64,000 nucleotides of DNA from Abelmoschus esculentus (taxonomy: Eukaryota > Streptophyta > Magnoliopsida > Malvales > Malvaceae), in contig JAUCBN010000042.1 of assembly GCA_035048815.1 (NCBI GenBank), forward strand, positions 2,046,001-2,110,000. Reading direction: 5' to 3'. Both the position numbers and the translations under genes were made by a program. The notes beneath the pieces were generated by a model. The model ran no database searches and was not told where the DNA came from. It worked only from the letters and a program-made list of their open reading frames with translations. This document shows, in pieces, positions 12,321 through 26,476 of the stretch; within the stretch, counting starts at the first letter, position 1; each line of letters starts with the position of its first letter.

Positions 12321-13639
12321 ATTTTGTCGTATTCTTTAGGAGGTGTGTATATAATCAAGCGTGGGGATGCAACCACGTGGCATCCCTGGATTCTTCCATG
12401 ATTTGAGAGGGGCCCAATTCAAACACATAGTATTTCCTCGGAGTCGGAGGGTCTGTTCGAACAAGTTGATGTGATGACGAAGGGAACCGTCACCCATAAC
12501 CGGTTTGGATTCTCTGTGTCCGGACCACGTGTTCAATTTTTAGGTGGGTCCTGATAGTGAGTTCACTTCAGGTTTGAAAGGCACATTAAATTTGGTGGCC
12601 AATATGAAAAGTAACCAAAGTTGAGGTCCCAATAATGAATATTTTACTCTCTTTTTGGGTTATTTCCGGTTTCAACCAGTCCACTTGCATTAACGCTATC
12701 TGGGCGATGAAAAAGGGAACACCAATATTTGTTTAAACTAATTATTTTTTTATTATTTTAATGATTCGTCATAGTGACGATGGTTTGACGAAATTATGAT
12801 ATCATTATTAATACTTTAATATTAAAAATAATTGAAATTTCATTTCCGAAAGTGAAAAGGAACAACAGTTCGTGCTAACCAAACACGTTTATAACGATGA
12901 TAAGTATATATATTTTGACGTATGTTACGTGTAGCTTTATCTTCTTCTCTCTTTTTTAAACGAAAAGCTTTATCTTTTTCAATATTGGTTATTTATTCAA
13001 AGTTTATAAAATAAGATAATAATTAATACAAACACTAATAATTAAAAAATTAATCCATTTAACTTCAATGGTTAAAGAAACTATTATTATTTCTAGAAGT
13101 CACATGTTAAAAATATATTATAAAACCCTTAATCAAGTAGTTTAAAATATATATTTTATAAAATTTATTAAATTAGAATATTTAAAATAATTATAATTAA
13201 AATTTTAATTTTTTAAAAAATAATACTATACATTAGAAATAGTCCGAAAGAAATATATAAAATTTATAAAATTATATATTTAATTTGCTTTTCTATCGTC
13301 TATTTTCTTATGTTTTGTTTGGTAGTGAAACCGGGGGGTTCAAAGTAAGTTTACGAGCGTCCCACCACCCTTTCGTCTTCCGCGTTGGGTCAACAAAACT
13401 AGGAGCGGATCTATTCCACCACCAACACCACCAGTTGTCGGCTTCCTCCATTCACAGATTCAATTCCCATAGGTAAAATCAAATTAAATACTTAATATAT
13501 TATTTATTTATTTATTATTAAACGATTTATTAGTATAATAATAATGTTTGTCTTATTGTTTAAAAAACAATGTTCTGTCCTTCACAAGGCAGGTGCAGGA
13601 AAATATTTTAATCCGTATATTAAAGTCATTTGTTTCTTT

Positions 13640-13800
13640 ATCATGTCTATTTTTATGTCTCTTATTAAAAATTTTAAAAAATTAAATTTTAAATTCTAAC
13701 TCGTATTTTTTATATCATAAATCTTATACTTTATCTTTAATTTCTTAAACCCTAACCACAACCCCTATCATTTAACACTAAACCTTAAATCATAAACCTC
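13640..13800 (+). repeat. Dispersed CCCTAA-rich repeat, copy 1
   Basis: An AT-rich lead-in (AAAAATTTTAAAAAATTAAA) is followed by TTTTTTATATCATAAATC and then a run of degenerate telomere-like words (AAACCCTAACCACAACCCCT). The same order of blocks recurs at 42.9 kb and, inverted, at 44.7 and 44.9 kb. Its telomere-like words are degenerate, so it is not an interstitial telomere array. Confidence 0.65.
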
Positions 13801-14925
13801 TCATTTCTTGCTCATCCCTCGCAAACGATATCACACCTTCAATCCTAAGATCCTTGGCAATAACATGGACGAAAGAATCCATAACCAAGACATCGGAGCT
13901 CAATGGTGAGCCTCATTTCTTGGTGGCCGCTGGGGACCCTCCTTTTTGTCTGGTTTTTAGAAATTAAATCCAATAAATTGTTGTTTTTGTGGGAAGAAGA
14001 ACCCAAAACTCGGGATTTCCTTTTCTTTCCTTTGTTTTAGTCGTAGTGTAAACGTTGATCATTCCAAATTTTCTAATAAGAGAATATGGTGGTGGCTGCC
14101 TTCGTACAAAAATAGCGGTGACTTCTGAAATTCAACTCCTCTTCTGCTCGTTCACATGTATAGTCTACTTCTTCTGAGAAAATAATCGGTTGGATACAGC
14201 GACTGGCAGGATGGACTCGACAGCTCTCGTATATTATCAATTAATATATATAACACTAAAAAATATGAATTTCAAATCATGAAAAACTCTAGCTGCATTT
14301 TTTTAACTTTATCTTTTTGTTTTCTCATACTTTGTTTTTTATTTTATTTTTTTTAATTTTATTTGAAATAAAAACGTTTGTCCTTATGATAAGTATTTCA
14401 CTGTTCTTGTGGCATATTTTTTTTATAAATTTTGGTATATTTTTCACATGTACTTATAGTTGTTTCAGTGATCGCACATAAATTGATTCACCCATTGGTA
14501 CGGTGTCTTGGTATGCATAAGAAACTCACTAGGAGAATCACAAGAGTGAGTGTTTCCCACAAGCAATTAGCGAACACAATAACCTAAAAACTAGAAGAAA
14601 ACAGACTAACAGAGACAGACACGTGAGGCCTATTGTATCCCAATCTAGTTCAACTACATAAATCCCAAAGTTATGATGTCATGTCATACATAAGTGTTAC
14701 ACAAGGATAATCACATGATAGATTAGATGATATGTGTGTCATGTATGTGAACTGCATTCTATAATCTCCAGGCATGACTAGGGGATGGGTCGTTTGGATG
14801 AAGAGAAGACAGGTTTGGCCAAAAAATCATTCTCCCACTCGTGCAAGGAAACCATAAAATGCATTTCATACCTCACATATCCCAAGTGGTTAATTATCCG
14901 TAGCTCTTACAGAAGATCCAATCCT

Positions 14926-17900
14926 TTACTTGTCTCGATTTTCCTGTCTGGAGACTCGTAATGACCTCAACTTAGCAGAGGACTTGAGTGAATGTATCAA
15001 AGGAGCATTATCCTCTTCCTCGTCTTCCTCAACCTGAGCATCTTCTTGGTCGGATGTATTAATGGAATCCTCTTCTTCACTTGAATTATGATCATCAAAC
15101 AGTCTCCTACCCTCGATATTTTGACGCTTCCTAGGACGACCCCTCCGTCTGGCTGTAGTCAATTCCTTCTCATCTGCAAAACAACACAATTTGCTTTTAA
15201 CTTGAAATCCAACGAAAAGACTAATGATATGATCAAAATATACATTTTTTATTAGAAGAAAACATCAATGATTGAGATCACATGTTAATTGGTGCTATCC
15301 CACGTTTGTTAAGTGTTGTTTTTTAATGTGGCCTTGTATTAGTACCTTGAATCCCGTCATTCTTTGCACACTTCTCCTGCAAAGTATCATAAAATATATT
15401 AAAGGGGCGCCACCCGCTTGGATCCTCTTCTGTATTTACATTCTCTGTTCTCTTCTGGGCATCTTTAAGACTATAAAATAATAAAGTATTAAGTAATGCA
15501 CAATGGTTGATCCCCATTTAAAGAATGAAATAGACCATTTTACATTAGATCAGAGAAATTCTTACATGTCTCTGATGTCAGGCGGAGGAAGTCTTGATGC
15601 AAAGTGCAGTACAGAAGCTTCCAGAAAAGACAGCTGTTTTGGAGCGTCTTGAAAGGCATACTCGATGCCTTCCTTAACAATCTTTAAAATCTCAGGTCTG
15701 TGCTTGTTCCGAGCAGCACCGACAAACATTCCAGCAAGCCGAGAAGCCAGGTTCTTACACTCCTGGAAAGACTCGCTTTTCAAGGATTCATCATCATTTT
15801 CAGATAGTTCTAAATAACGATGATAAGCCTGGTGGAAAACAAAGGTGACCATTATAAGGGATACACAAACAGAGAGAAATATAACAGCGTTTCCACCACA
15901 TATCAATTTTAGGATGATCAAAGAATATGCTCCCACTCTTCTATAATCAACATTAGGAAATTCCAATCACAAATTATTTTTCACTCTTTTCTATGCAAGT
16001 ATACTATCAAACAACATATCCAAAAAGCCATTCCACTTTACTCCCAACAAGTAACAGGTCTTTGAGTTTTGCCTCATGTCCGTGAACCCAAGAGACAGCA
16101 TTACTTGTCTGTTTTGATGCTGAACCACAGGGCCATTAGGCACATAACGTACGGCATGAATTGTGATGAAAAATAAACAAAATCCCAGCGGAAAATCAGC
16201 ATGCAAGCAAATATTTTTCAAAAGACATGTCAAAATTAGCTCAGGCAGCAAAAAAAGAAAGAAATTGCAGCATCATGACTAAATTTAACCAAAATATTTG
16301 AAGTAGAAAATTCTACCCTCTTCAAAGCTTCTAGAAAGATCGCAGAGACATTATCATCTTTTTTCCTCAGAACTGTGATCAGATTCTTTACAATCTCTGC
16401 AATGCCAGCTCCATGCATCACAAAATGAGAAATTATCTCAGGTGCAAGATAATCCTGCAGTAAGATCCGATACTTCTCTAAATTATTTAAGAAAAGATAT
16501 GTATTGCATGCAAAATTTTATGCAGATTTTAAGCAATCATAAGAGTGACTTGAAACAACTACATTTGCTCAGAGTGCAAGAAAAAGACATCAAATTCTGC
16601 AACATACAGTTACCTTTGAGACCGTATCACTAGCAATCAACTTTGCAGCAACAAGCATGACTTTGTCTCTATTTGTCTCCTCAATATACTCTCTGTTAAC
16701 ATCTTCATCTTCTGTCTCATCTGAATAGATGCATGCAAGGTTTAACTAAAATTAGCAAATAAACAGCAGTGTGAAGTTTGAATGAATTATCATCGAAGTA
16801 TGTATGCAACCAACATCTAAAGGGTGCAAAAATGATAGGCAGATAGCTCAGAAAAGGAAATGAAAGAAATTGCCACCTGAAATTTTGAGCCGCTTCTCAC
16901 AAAGAGACCAAAACTTCTGAAGAATAGGAGCATCAGGACAATATCCTAATCTTTCAAGCTTTGTTGACGAAAAAACTGTCTTCCTAAATAGAAACCAGAT
17001 ATCTGCTAGTATAATACAAACCTGGGTCATCACAGAAATTTCATTAGATAAAACAATCTTAGGGATTTATAAAATTCATATACTAGGGTAAACGGATTAC
17101 CCAGCAGGCTAGCTGATTTCCTGAATTACTCCCTTCCCTGACTTCAGGAGGGGTATTAAGAAAATACTCAAGTTCCTCCAACAAGGTATCACGTTTAAAC
17201 AGAAGAGAGGATAAGGTTCCCTCAGAGACAGTTTCACTGTTAATAATAGAGTGAAAAGACCAGGCTACATCCATTGACATATTCAACAGCAGAAAGCTGA
17301 CAACCTAAACAAGAATGAGCAGTCATTAATGCAAGGGACACAAAATGCAAAACAATTTCTAAAATTTTCTCATCTAACTTACTTCATCGTCCAAGTTTCT
17401 GAAGCTGTGCAAGATTGTAATGCAATCTCCATACAATTCCTCAATAGATACAGGCCTTAACAATTGAAGCTCATACAACCTTTTTAAATTCACGAGAAGA
17501 GAATACTCATCCTCTCCATCCTGCAAATTTAAAACGTGTCAACCGTATATGTTTGGTGATCAAGGCCACAATTAAGAACAAAAGGCTCAGAAGGAAACAT
17601 ACAATCACTTCTTTAGTTGCAGACTTAAGCTTATCAAGAAGCTCATCTTCAAGCTCCTTCAGTTTGTTACGAGCAAAATCTTGCAGCTCTCCTCGACTCT
17701 CAGTGGAACAGAATGTAATAGCCTTCACACAAGATCTCAATGCATCCTTCTCACCATGCTTGAAAAATGCATCTTTGATGAGAAGAAGGGTATTTCGGAA
17801 ATTCTGAAAGGGAAAACACATTAGTTGGTGTTTAATTATTAGACACTAACAAGCAACTTTATTGCCTACCTGCTCCTGTCTCTTCAGAGAATAAAGCTCA

Positions 17901-20900
17901 AGGTTCATATATAAAATAATCTCAACCAATGATGAAATTTTAGCCTTGTCAGCCATGAATTTACGAAGAAGTAATGGGTAGTTCTTCATCATGGCAACAG
18001 TTAAATCCTGCCTATTGTTTTCAAACATTTCCTGGCATTTAAGAAAAAAGGCAATTTGAACTTTAGTTTTCTTTGCGAGTGGCAATACATAGCAGAGATA
18101 TCACCAACTAGTTATGCAAAATAAAACAAAATATTGAAAATAAATTCTCATATGAGCTGAGGAGGAATCGGAATAAGAAATTAGATACTTTCTGAGCTTT
18201 ATTGAAATACTGCTTCCGATTATCAGAAGCAGGCACAATCCTCTCTCCAACAGCCTTTCTGACAGAAGCAAAAAGAAGCCTAGTAAGGTTTGTTGCATCT
18301 TCATCAGTTAGCTCTATTAATGGATTCTCATCCAAAAGCATGGAAATGATGCACTTCCAATCCTGCAAGGAAAAAACAAATTACAAAATTAGCATAGATG
18401 GTATATAATTATAGCATATCAAATTCTTAAATTCTTTAGTAATAATGAGGTGATTGTTCCAAAGAATAAAAAAAGGGCCAGAGTTACTCAACTGGGGGCG
18501 GAAGCACACTCCCAGGACATTCCATCTAATTAGTTTTCTCCATAATGACAATCAAGTGAGCATTGGCATTTTAAAGATCAAATTAGAATAACTAAACATT
18601 AACATGCACCACAAGGACAAAAAATGTCCTTGGAACATATAAATTTGTACAGATGAAACTTTCTAGACCTTAAAGACTTCTTTGTTTGTTAAATCATAAG
18701 TGCTACTTCCATTTTCCTTCCTCTTGAACATTGTATGCAACAAATACTCTACCCAACAGGCCTGATTGCCTCTCAACCCCAACCTTAGGATGTTGATATG
18801 TGCCTATTGCCCCCACTATCCAGCCCACCATCAATCAGATTGAGTAGGTTTGAACCTCTAAATATTCTTTTTTTCTCAAAGCATCCCTGTTTGATATCCA
18901 TGTTAGACACATTCTGGACATGACCCTCCAATACATGGAAAAAATTGGAAGAAATTGAACAGACCAGGTTCTATCGCCCACGCCTAAGTCCAACTAACAT
19001 AGTGGCTCCAATACTTCATTTTCCCTATCCCAGAATTTTAGGAAAATTAAAATATACCTTCATGGCCTTCATGTACTCCCAGACATCATCAATAACATAT
19101 ATACTTAAAATGGGATCCGTTGAAAACTCTCGTAGTATCTGCAACATTCTGCCAAGATGAACCTCACTCTCATTGCCTGGAAAGGGTAAACATTTAGGAA
19201 TTAGCAGTAAGATAAACAATGGATAATTAAGTCTAAAGAAGAAGAGGGGAAAAACCTTTTGAGCCAGATTGGGAACTGTTAAATTTTTGCGCAATTAAGT
19301 GGTCATATACTAATTCTCCAATGGCACGTCTGATTTCTGGTGGATCGTCAATAAGTAGATCATACAAAGAACCCAAGTCATCATCAGGTATAAGCTGATG
19401 CCTGCACAACACAAAAAGATGCAATTTCAGTGGGCAGGCATCTCCATTGAGAAAATTAGCAATAAAACAAAGGAAATACACACACACATATAAGAGGGGC
19501 TACCTAAGTAATTGTTTTACAAGCCCTATGGCGCATACAGCCACAGAAACATCAACATCATCAGCAAGCTCAATCATCCGGTTAGAAAACCTTTCAGTAA
19601 AGAGACTAAGAGTGGGCACATTATCCTCCACCTCATAGAGGTTTTGCAAAGAAAGGACAGCAGCTTTTCTTACGCCAGCACTCTTCAAACAGAATAACAT
19701 GAGAACAAAAAAATAAGATCACACTGGATTACTAGAAATCAAATATCAACCCAAATCAAGTAGCAATTTTTACTTTGTCATTTAGAGTCCATCCAAGGTA
19801 CTTCAAGTATAGATCCTGCAAGAACAATGTAGGATATGACAAAATCCAAACACCCAGCGACTGTATGCATGACATTCGGATATTAGGATCAACATCTCTA
19901 TATCGATGCACAAACAACCTTCAGAAAGCAAAATGTGGAACATGTGAGATACAAACGAAACTAGTTATCGAACAGGAATTGATTATGTGATACTTAAATT
20001 GATTAAACTAAACAAATAACGCACCCAGTGAAGATTTTTCGCATCATCTCATCTATTACAAGTTTCTGCTCATGAGTTGCTGATAACCTGTTATTTAGTG
20101 ACTCCACACGAGGTCCATCAGCTCTTTTTTTCCTTTCTGCATTTAACTGTCTTTGAGTAGTATCACGCTGTACAGCAAGCCTTTTTGCAACAGAAATGAA
20201 AGATGTTACTAGCTGGAGACCCATCATGGAAGCAGCTTGACGGTAAACTCTTGGAGGTGTGCTGCTCGGTGTCGATACCAGGAAAAAGTAAATCATAATA
20301 AGCCACCTCAAAAATGCAGCACAAAAGATAATGTTCACAATGGTACTGTACTAACCATGACAATGCAATTATATAGTCCATGCACTTGTCAAACAAATCC
20401 TTATCAAACAATGGCCCATTCTGACACTCAATAACCAAATTGTCCCAGAATGAAACAAGATTCTCCTTGAAATTCTTGAATTCCTTCTTTTTTGAACCCT
20501 GATAATCTTCAACTTCACCCTGAAGTTTCATAGTTAAGCAAACACGTTATATTGAAAATCCACATGCTTGAAATTAAAATGAGTTATCAAGTCTTTTACA
20601 AAAAAGATGGTTATGAATTATTATTAAGTAGTATTAATTAATGCAGAGTTTAAAAAACAAGGGAATAAGGATACACTTTTAAAAATGAATGAATTATATA
20701 AAGACATTATGGAAAATGTTAAACATAGAGAAAAACATTAAAGCCATAAAAGTTTGTGGGTGCAGTGCAAAGCACCTAATACATGCATTTTTAAACAGAT
20801 TACAGTCACAGAAAATATATTGCTGCTATATCACTTGTTATCAGCGAAACTCCAAAAAAAAATCCAATCCCACCCCCTCCAAAGAGAGAAAATGGGAAAC

Positions 20901-21967
20901 ATTATATAAAACAAAGAAAACACAAAGAGGATACATTTCTAGCAATGTTGACAAGAGCAACCACAACATCATCAACATCAGTCTCATCCAGATACTCTTC
21001 CTTGATGTAATACTTTGCCCCGCACGCCTGTGGAATCATACATATTTAGTTTCAGTCACAAAACCCGAACTGAGAAAAAGGCATGAAGTCAACAAAGAAT
21101 CACAAGGAGGTTTAGTGATTCAGAGAATTAAGAATGTATCAGGGATAGTTGGGAAGTTTCCATGATTCCATCAAGGTTATAGATTACTATTGCCTGTAAT
21201 TGCCACTCTGTCAGAACTAAGAACATCAATATTTTACTTATTTTCACTCTCCATTGAGCAGCGCTACTGGTAATTTCACAAAAAATTACCTCAAAAAGCA
21301 ACATTAATAGTTCAACCAAAGCAGGTTTCGGATTCCTCTCATATCGCTCAACCCAACGCTTGACAGCTTGAGAAATATGTTTGCCGTCACCTTTGATAAC
21401 CTCTGATGAAAATCACATCAAGAAAAAAAGATTAATAGGCCAAATTCCTAAACCAACTATATTAATTACATTCCTACGTGAAGTAGGCACAAGGAAAATA
21501 ACACTATACTATGATATAGTACTTAACACTTAACAGGAGTAATTTATGAAAGGGGTAAAACACGCAAAACATCAGAAGAAATTATGAATCCAATTACCGA
21601 TTAGTCTCTCTACGGATCTGTTTGGGACATCAGAAGTCCCCTCAGCAGCTCGCATCCGCTTAGTTTTGGGACGAATTTCTTCAAAATCATCTGGTGAGCC
21701 CTCTCTCTCCCCTGGGTCGGGACTCCCATCACTTCCATCGCTGCTCCTATCTTGATTCTCCCCGTTGTCACCCTTTTCCCTGCTAGGCTCGTCTCCGGAG
21801 ACTCGAGTATCAACCCTAGCCCGTTTCTGCGCACACACAAATTTCACCAAAATTAGGTTAGTTGATACACTACACAAATGGAATTTAAATGGCGGAGAAA
21901 GAGACATATACAAAATTACCTGGTGTCGAGTGGTGATTCCGGAAGCTAGAGGCGTGTCGCCATCCAT
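14926..21967 (-). CDS. SCC3: Sister-chromatid cohesion protein SCC3 (STAG/SA cohesin subunit)
   Basis: I assembled 21 coding exons: 21920-21967, 21598-21826, 21290-21402, 20935-21027, 20356-20519, 20025-20261, 19774-19918, 19504-19682, 19256-19401, 19058-19176, 18189-18362, 17870-18031, 17603-17803, 17383-17520, 17101-17304, 16877-17021, 16614-16720, 16317-16454, 15566-15828, 15346-15470 and 14926-15173. They total 3378 bases, or 1125 residues, in frame throughout. The N-terminus is charged and disordered, then comes the STAG region (KRWVERYERNP, FWDNLVIECQNGPLFD). The stromalin conservative region follows (LFVHRYRDVDPNIRMSCI, LGWTLND). HEAT-like helices make up the middle. The tail from about residue 1043 has an AT-hook-like RRRGRPRKRQ and an acidic patch. 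The protein should clamp the SMC1/SMC3/SCC1 ring in the nucleus during mitosis and meiosis. The longest intron is 18363-19057. It appears intact and single-copy here. Confidence 0.95.
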
Positions 21968-23303
21968 GGCCTACGATTTTGAGTAACTAAAAGGAGAAGT
22001 TGTCCGGGAAATTTAAATGCAAAAAGAGGTAGAATGGTAGGCGCCGAATGGAAATGGAAAGAATTTCAAGATTCTGTGATATGGGTTTAGAGGAGGAGGA
22101 GAAGAAGAAGAAGAAATTTAGAAAGGGAAATCAGTGTTTTTTTTACTAAATTAGGAGCGGGACGGGTTTCTCCTAGGGATGAGAAAAAAAAACGAATCTG
22201 ACGGGTTTCAAACCGACCCGAACGGATAGGGTCAGATTTCTTTTAATATTTTTTAACTTTCGATTCAGATCAAATTAAAATAAAAAATAATTCAGTAGAA
22301 TCAGGTTTAAAGAGTGAAAATTATCCACTCGACCCAATTAAATATATTTTTTATTTTTTATATATTATATATTATTAATTTTATCAAATTTGATTTGGAT
22401 TTAATTATATTTTTTATTAAAATATTAATATCAAATTAGATAAAATTATATTTTTATTATATTAAATCAAATCAATCAATGTAAAATATATTATAATTAA
22501 TTTAGATCGAGATTGAACAGATCATTTATATTCTTAAAATAATACCAACTTAGTCACGAAAATATAGTTTATAGTCTCTTTGAGCATTTTTTTTTCTCTA
22601 CACTTCTCATACTATTATTTTAAAAAGAGCAGTACCAAAATTTGCGTATTTCTAGGTTTTACCCTCATCCGCCATCCGCTTTATTGGTTTTTTCTGATGT
22701 TTATATTATAATTTTGTTATTTTGATTTTTTACATATATTATTTATTTTTATTTAAATCTTATGGTATGTCTTTATCTTATGATATGACATACGGTAGAT
22801 TTATATTTATATAGATTTGTTGTATGATAGCCAATGGTGGTTCAATAAATTTTTTTTTTCTTTTTACGTTTTGTTTACACATGCAGATTTATTCAACAAA
22901 ATCACTTATCAGGAATCTAAAAGAATTGTCTTTATCTTTTGTATGATGACAATTTGATTGTATTTGTTAAATACAATTTTAAGTAACTAATATTAACTTT
23001 ATAATGTGACATATATATATTAGGTTATTGTATAAATATAAAAATCTTAAATATGTTAAAATAATATAATAAAAAATGTTATGATTTTAGTTCTAATTAA
23101 AATAAAATATTTTAATTAACAAGAGTAATTGTTAACACTAGCACCAGCCATATGACTGCCAAACTTCAACGACTTGTTATTATCTGCTCTGCTCCCATGG
23201 AAGAGGAATTTGAAATCAACAATGGCATAAAGTAGGCAAGTGTTACAATCATAAATATACACTACATACGAACTTAAAGCATAGACGTGCCTGTTGAATG
23301 ACA
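21968..23303. other. Spacer between SCC3 and the NPL4 gene
   Basis: Bases 21968 to about 22150 are the likely SCC3 leader and promoter and contain a GAG/GAA purine run. From 22170 to 23100 the sequence is extremely AT-rich with no open frame of note. The last 200 bases would be the 3' untranslated part of the NPL4 gene, which is transcribed toward SCC3. Confidence 0.55.
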
Positions 23304-25517
23304 TTAAGATGTGTCCGCCATTGATTCAATGAGGAGCTGATAACCTTCTGGCACAGCCGTCTGTGTCGCGATGCACTCGGCAAGTGCAGGAACATCGGAG
23401 CCAAGACCATGAGACTTGGCTAGAAACAGCAGCAAATGAAAATCAGAAATCCTCTTCACAAATGGAAGACTCTTGGTTCTATCTAGATGGCTCTTTAGGG
23501 ACTTCATAGTCACAAGATTGTTTCGGTTCTCAATGGGAAAGGTTGAAGAAAGAGGTCCCTGCATTTATGCAAGTCGAGTTTTTAAGTGCTTGTAACTTTA
23601 TAAAGAAGTGAAAGAACAGAGGAACAAAATCTGCAGAAAATATAACCCGAAATACCCCTGGCCTTTCTATTTATCCGGCAGAGAGATTGATGGAACTGTC
23701 TAGGCTCGGAATAAAAACATGAGAACCACTATTGTATCCTATGTTAGAATAGCACCAAATGCAGATGGAGCCCTTCAAGGCACATCACATCTCAAATGGC
23801 AGAAATTAACATGGTATGATGTTTTTTAACCCTTGGACTCCAATAGGTATATTGCAGCGGTAGATATCTACACATCTAACATGGGTATTTTCAGTTGTTT
23901 AAGAACTATAAGAAGTGATTGCTAATCTTCCTTTCTTGCTGCGACGTGCTACCATTCCCGGGTATAGTTCCAGGAATATAAAATTCCGGGTAACCTATAT
24001 ACATTGGAGTAACAACAACAATGCAAAACTTAGTGGTAGTTTTATAACAGCAAGAATAGCCAAAAATTTAAGAGCAACCTAATAGCGACAGCCTTAATTT
24101 CTATCCTTGGCAAGACTTTAATAGCCAAAATGTTTTTATGACACTTGATGAATCATTTATTGTTTGTTTATCACTTCTATCAAGTAAACCCAAGCAATAC
24201 TTAAAGTTGTCAACAAAATGCAAAGCAACCTAAAGGAATACTAGGAGCAAGCAAGAAACAACTCCAGTCTGCACCAATACTCCTCTCTGATGAACACACC
24301 TTCGCAATCCCACCCTTCCATGGGAGCAACTGACAATAACCTCTTTTTCCAGTACTTACTATCTTACATGTTACTTCATGTATATGCAAACATAATAATG
24401 CAACATTCCAACATTTGAGAAGGGAGCGAAGCAACCACCAAATAACGAATACAATCACAATAATTAATCATAGAAGCAACAATTTACACAATATAAAATG
24501 ACTAAATCGGATAATGGACGAAAAATTACGCACCTGATGATCGAAAATCTTAACGACGACCAAGAAGAAATCATTATCAACCTCCTTAACATCCTTCCCA
24601 CCGACGACAACGTCTTTCTTCATCTTCGAAAGCTTTGGATCATCATCCTCTCCAAACTCTGTAACAAACCACCCATCCTTAAATAACTTAACACACATAT
24701 CACTCATTTGAAAAGCCTCAAAGTGCACATCCGCAGTCCCATCTTCATTGGCTTCCAGCTTCACCACAACAGTTACCCACTCTTTCAGCTCACTCTCAGC
24801 GTGAAGCTCAGCCGACTGTAGGATCTCCTTGTTGGAAAAATTGTAGTCCTTTTTGCTTTGCATTATTGTCTGGGTAAAAATAAACCCCACTCTCTTCCTC
24901 CCTAACCCTGCCGCAATAGCATCCACCAGTTTCTCTTCTTCGGGATCCCTTAAAAGAACCAAATCATCTTCCAATCCTTGTTGAGGCGGCTCGTAAATGA
25001 AATCAACTTCCACTTTACCTTCTTCCGAGACAGTACCGTACATGAACCCTCCGCGTTTGGTAGCAAACGCTAGCGTTTCGTTGACGTACAGCTGGAAAGC
25101 ATTAGCCGAATCGCGGTCAAAGGAAACAGAGTCGCAGTGAGGGGATTCCTGGCGGGTGATCCTGGTCTGTTTAGCGATCAGGTCGTCAATTGTCATCTTA
25201 CGGCCGAACGAGCCGGCGGGAATAACGGCGGGGCCGCCGCGAACGGTGCGTTCTCCTTGGTAGTACAGGAATACAATGGAGCCGTGAGAAAGCTTCAGGG
25301 CGGAGAGCGAGGTGGAAGGATCGGCCATATCGGAGAACCGGAGGAGATCGGCAGGGGTTTTAGCTAAAAGCAGATTTTGATTGGTGGAAAGTGTTTGGTT
25401 CTGGACGGGGATCTGGAGTTGGGATTCAATTAGGGCTTTCAACTGGGAGATCGACAAATGAGGGCCGTCGATTTGGATCCGTTCGAGGCCGTCGCGGCTG
25501 CGGATTCTTAGCATCAT
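23304..25517 (-). CDS. NPL41: NPL4-like protein (CDC48-UFD1-NPL4 ubiquitin-segregase cofactor)
   Basis: Two exons, 24534-25517 and 23304-23558, separated by a 975-base intron, give 412 residues, about the length I recall for Arabidopsis NPL4-like proteins. The N-terminal 80 residues (MMLRIRSRDGLERIQ, ending HGSIVFLYYQGER) form a ubiquitin-like domain. The rest is the NPL4 MPN-type domain (YGTVSEEGKVEVDFIYEPPQQG, KRVGFIFTQ), with no JAMM metal-binding motif seen, so a scaffold and not a protease. The protein should act with CDC48 and UFD1 in unfolding ubiquitylated clients in nucleus and cytosol. The short C-terminal exon ends LLIESMADTS. No C-terminal zinc finger is present, as in plant members. 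A TATAAATA box lies 92 bases before the start. Confidence 0.94.
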
Positions 25518-25608
25518 CTTGGAACAAAAAGTATGGCAATTCGAGAGTTAATTGACTTTTTGATGAGATCTGGGATGGGTCAGAATTTAGGTTTTTGAAT
25601 TTGTTTAG

Positions 25609-25616
25609 TATTTATA
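25609..25616 (-). promoter_or_regulatory. TATA box of the NPL4-like gene
   Basis: The opposite strand reads TATAAATA here, 92 bases upstream of the NPL4 start codon and followed by a short leader. Position and match to the plant consensus support it; no transcript data are available. Confidence 0.6.
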
Positions 25617-26476
25617 GGAACAAACAACAGATGCTTGGAGTGAAAGAAGGGATTTGGATTGGGATGACAGTATAAAGCATCTTTTATATGGATCGCTTTG
25701 GCTGTGGGAGAAGATGACAGACAGTCGGTGTCAAAACGTCGTCGTTGCAGACTTGTAAAAGTTCTAGTAATTTCTCAGGTTAAAACGACATCCAAAATGG
25801 ATATCCACCTGCAGGCCCATTCTTATAAATCATAACCCAGATACAAACTGGACCGTAACAAATAATTAAAATCCACGAGGTAAAATCACAAGCATAATTA
25901 AGGGTAAATTACACCGTTCAACACAACGTTTTCCTCATTTCTACTTTGGTCATTAAAATTAAAAATAATAATAATAACTCAACTTCGATTTGCTCTTATG
26001 TTATATTTAATGGCATGACTTTTTTTATTAATACTTACATATGATGTGACATATTTTATTAGTTTTTTATATAATATCATTTAAATTAAAATAATAAAAT
26101 ACGTAAATAAATTCAAAAACAAAGCACGTCAAGGAACATAGAATACAAATTAGGGGTCATGGCATGTCCCCACAAAATTATACTATGAACAAATAAATCT
26201 CGAGGAAAAATCAATAAATTAATAATTAGTACTTGAAATGGAGTTTAATGATACATAGAATACAAATTATGTAGGGCACGGATTGCGCCATGAATCATAC
26301 AAGTTTCTGGGATTTTGATCCCATGAATCAAGTACAAGGATGGATTGAAACATATAACCACAGGTTATATCCTTAATCCATCCAGAATGATGAGACTGCA
26401 GTCAGCAGATACATCCGAGTTACCTGTAATCACGTGTATGGACATTTTCGGCTTCAGTCCATCACTAGGCTCCCAA
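25617..26476. other. Spacer between NPL4 and BRN1-like genes
   Basis: The left third is probably NPL4 promoter. The middle is AT-rich. The last 150 bases before 26477 are probably the BRN1-like 3' untranslated region. No additional gene was found. Confidence 0.5.

Larger units (their letters stand above)
10960..14925. other. Intergenic region upstream of GID1 and downstream of SCC3
   Basis: The first 400 bases are polypurine/polypyrimidine-rich and are likely the leader and core promoter of the GID1 gene. The remainder is mostly very AT-rich and carries a MITE-like element near 12.1 kb and one copy of a dispersed CCCTAA-rich repeat near 13.7 kb, both listed separately. Short open frames here show no family signature. 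Confidence 0.55.

Noticed and set aside
13740..13800. Interstitial telomere array
   Set aside because: The CCCTAA words are degenerate and embedded in a longer dispersed repeat with fixed flanking blocks.
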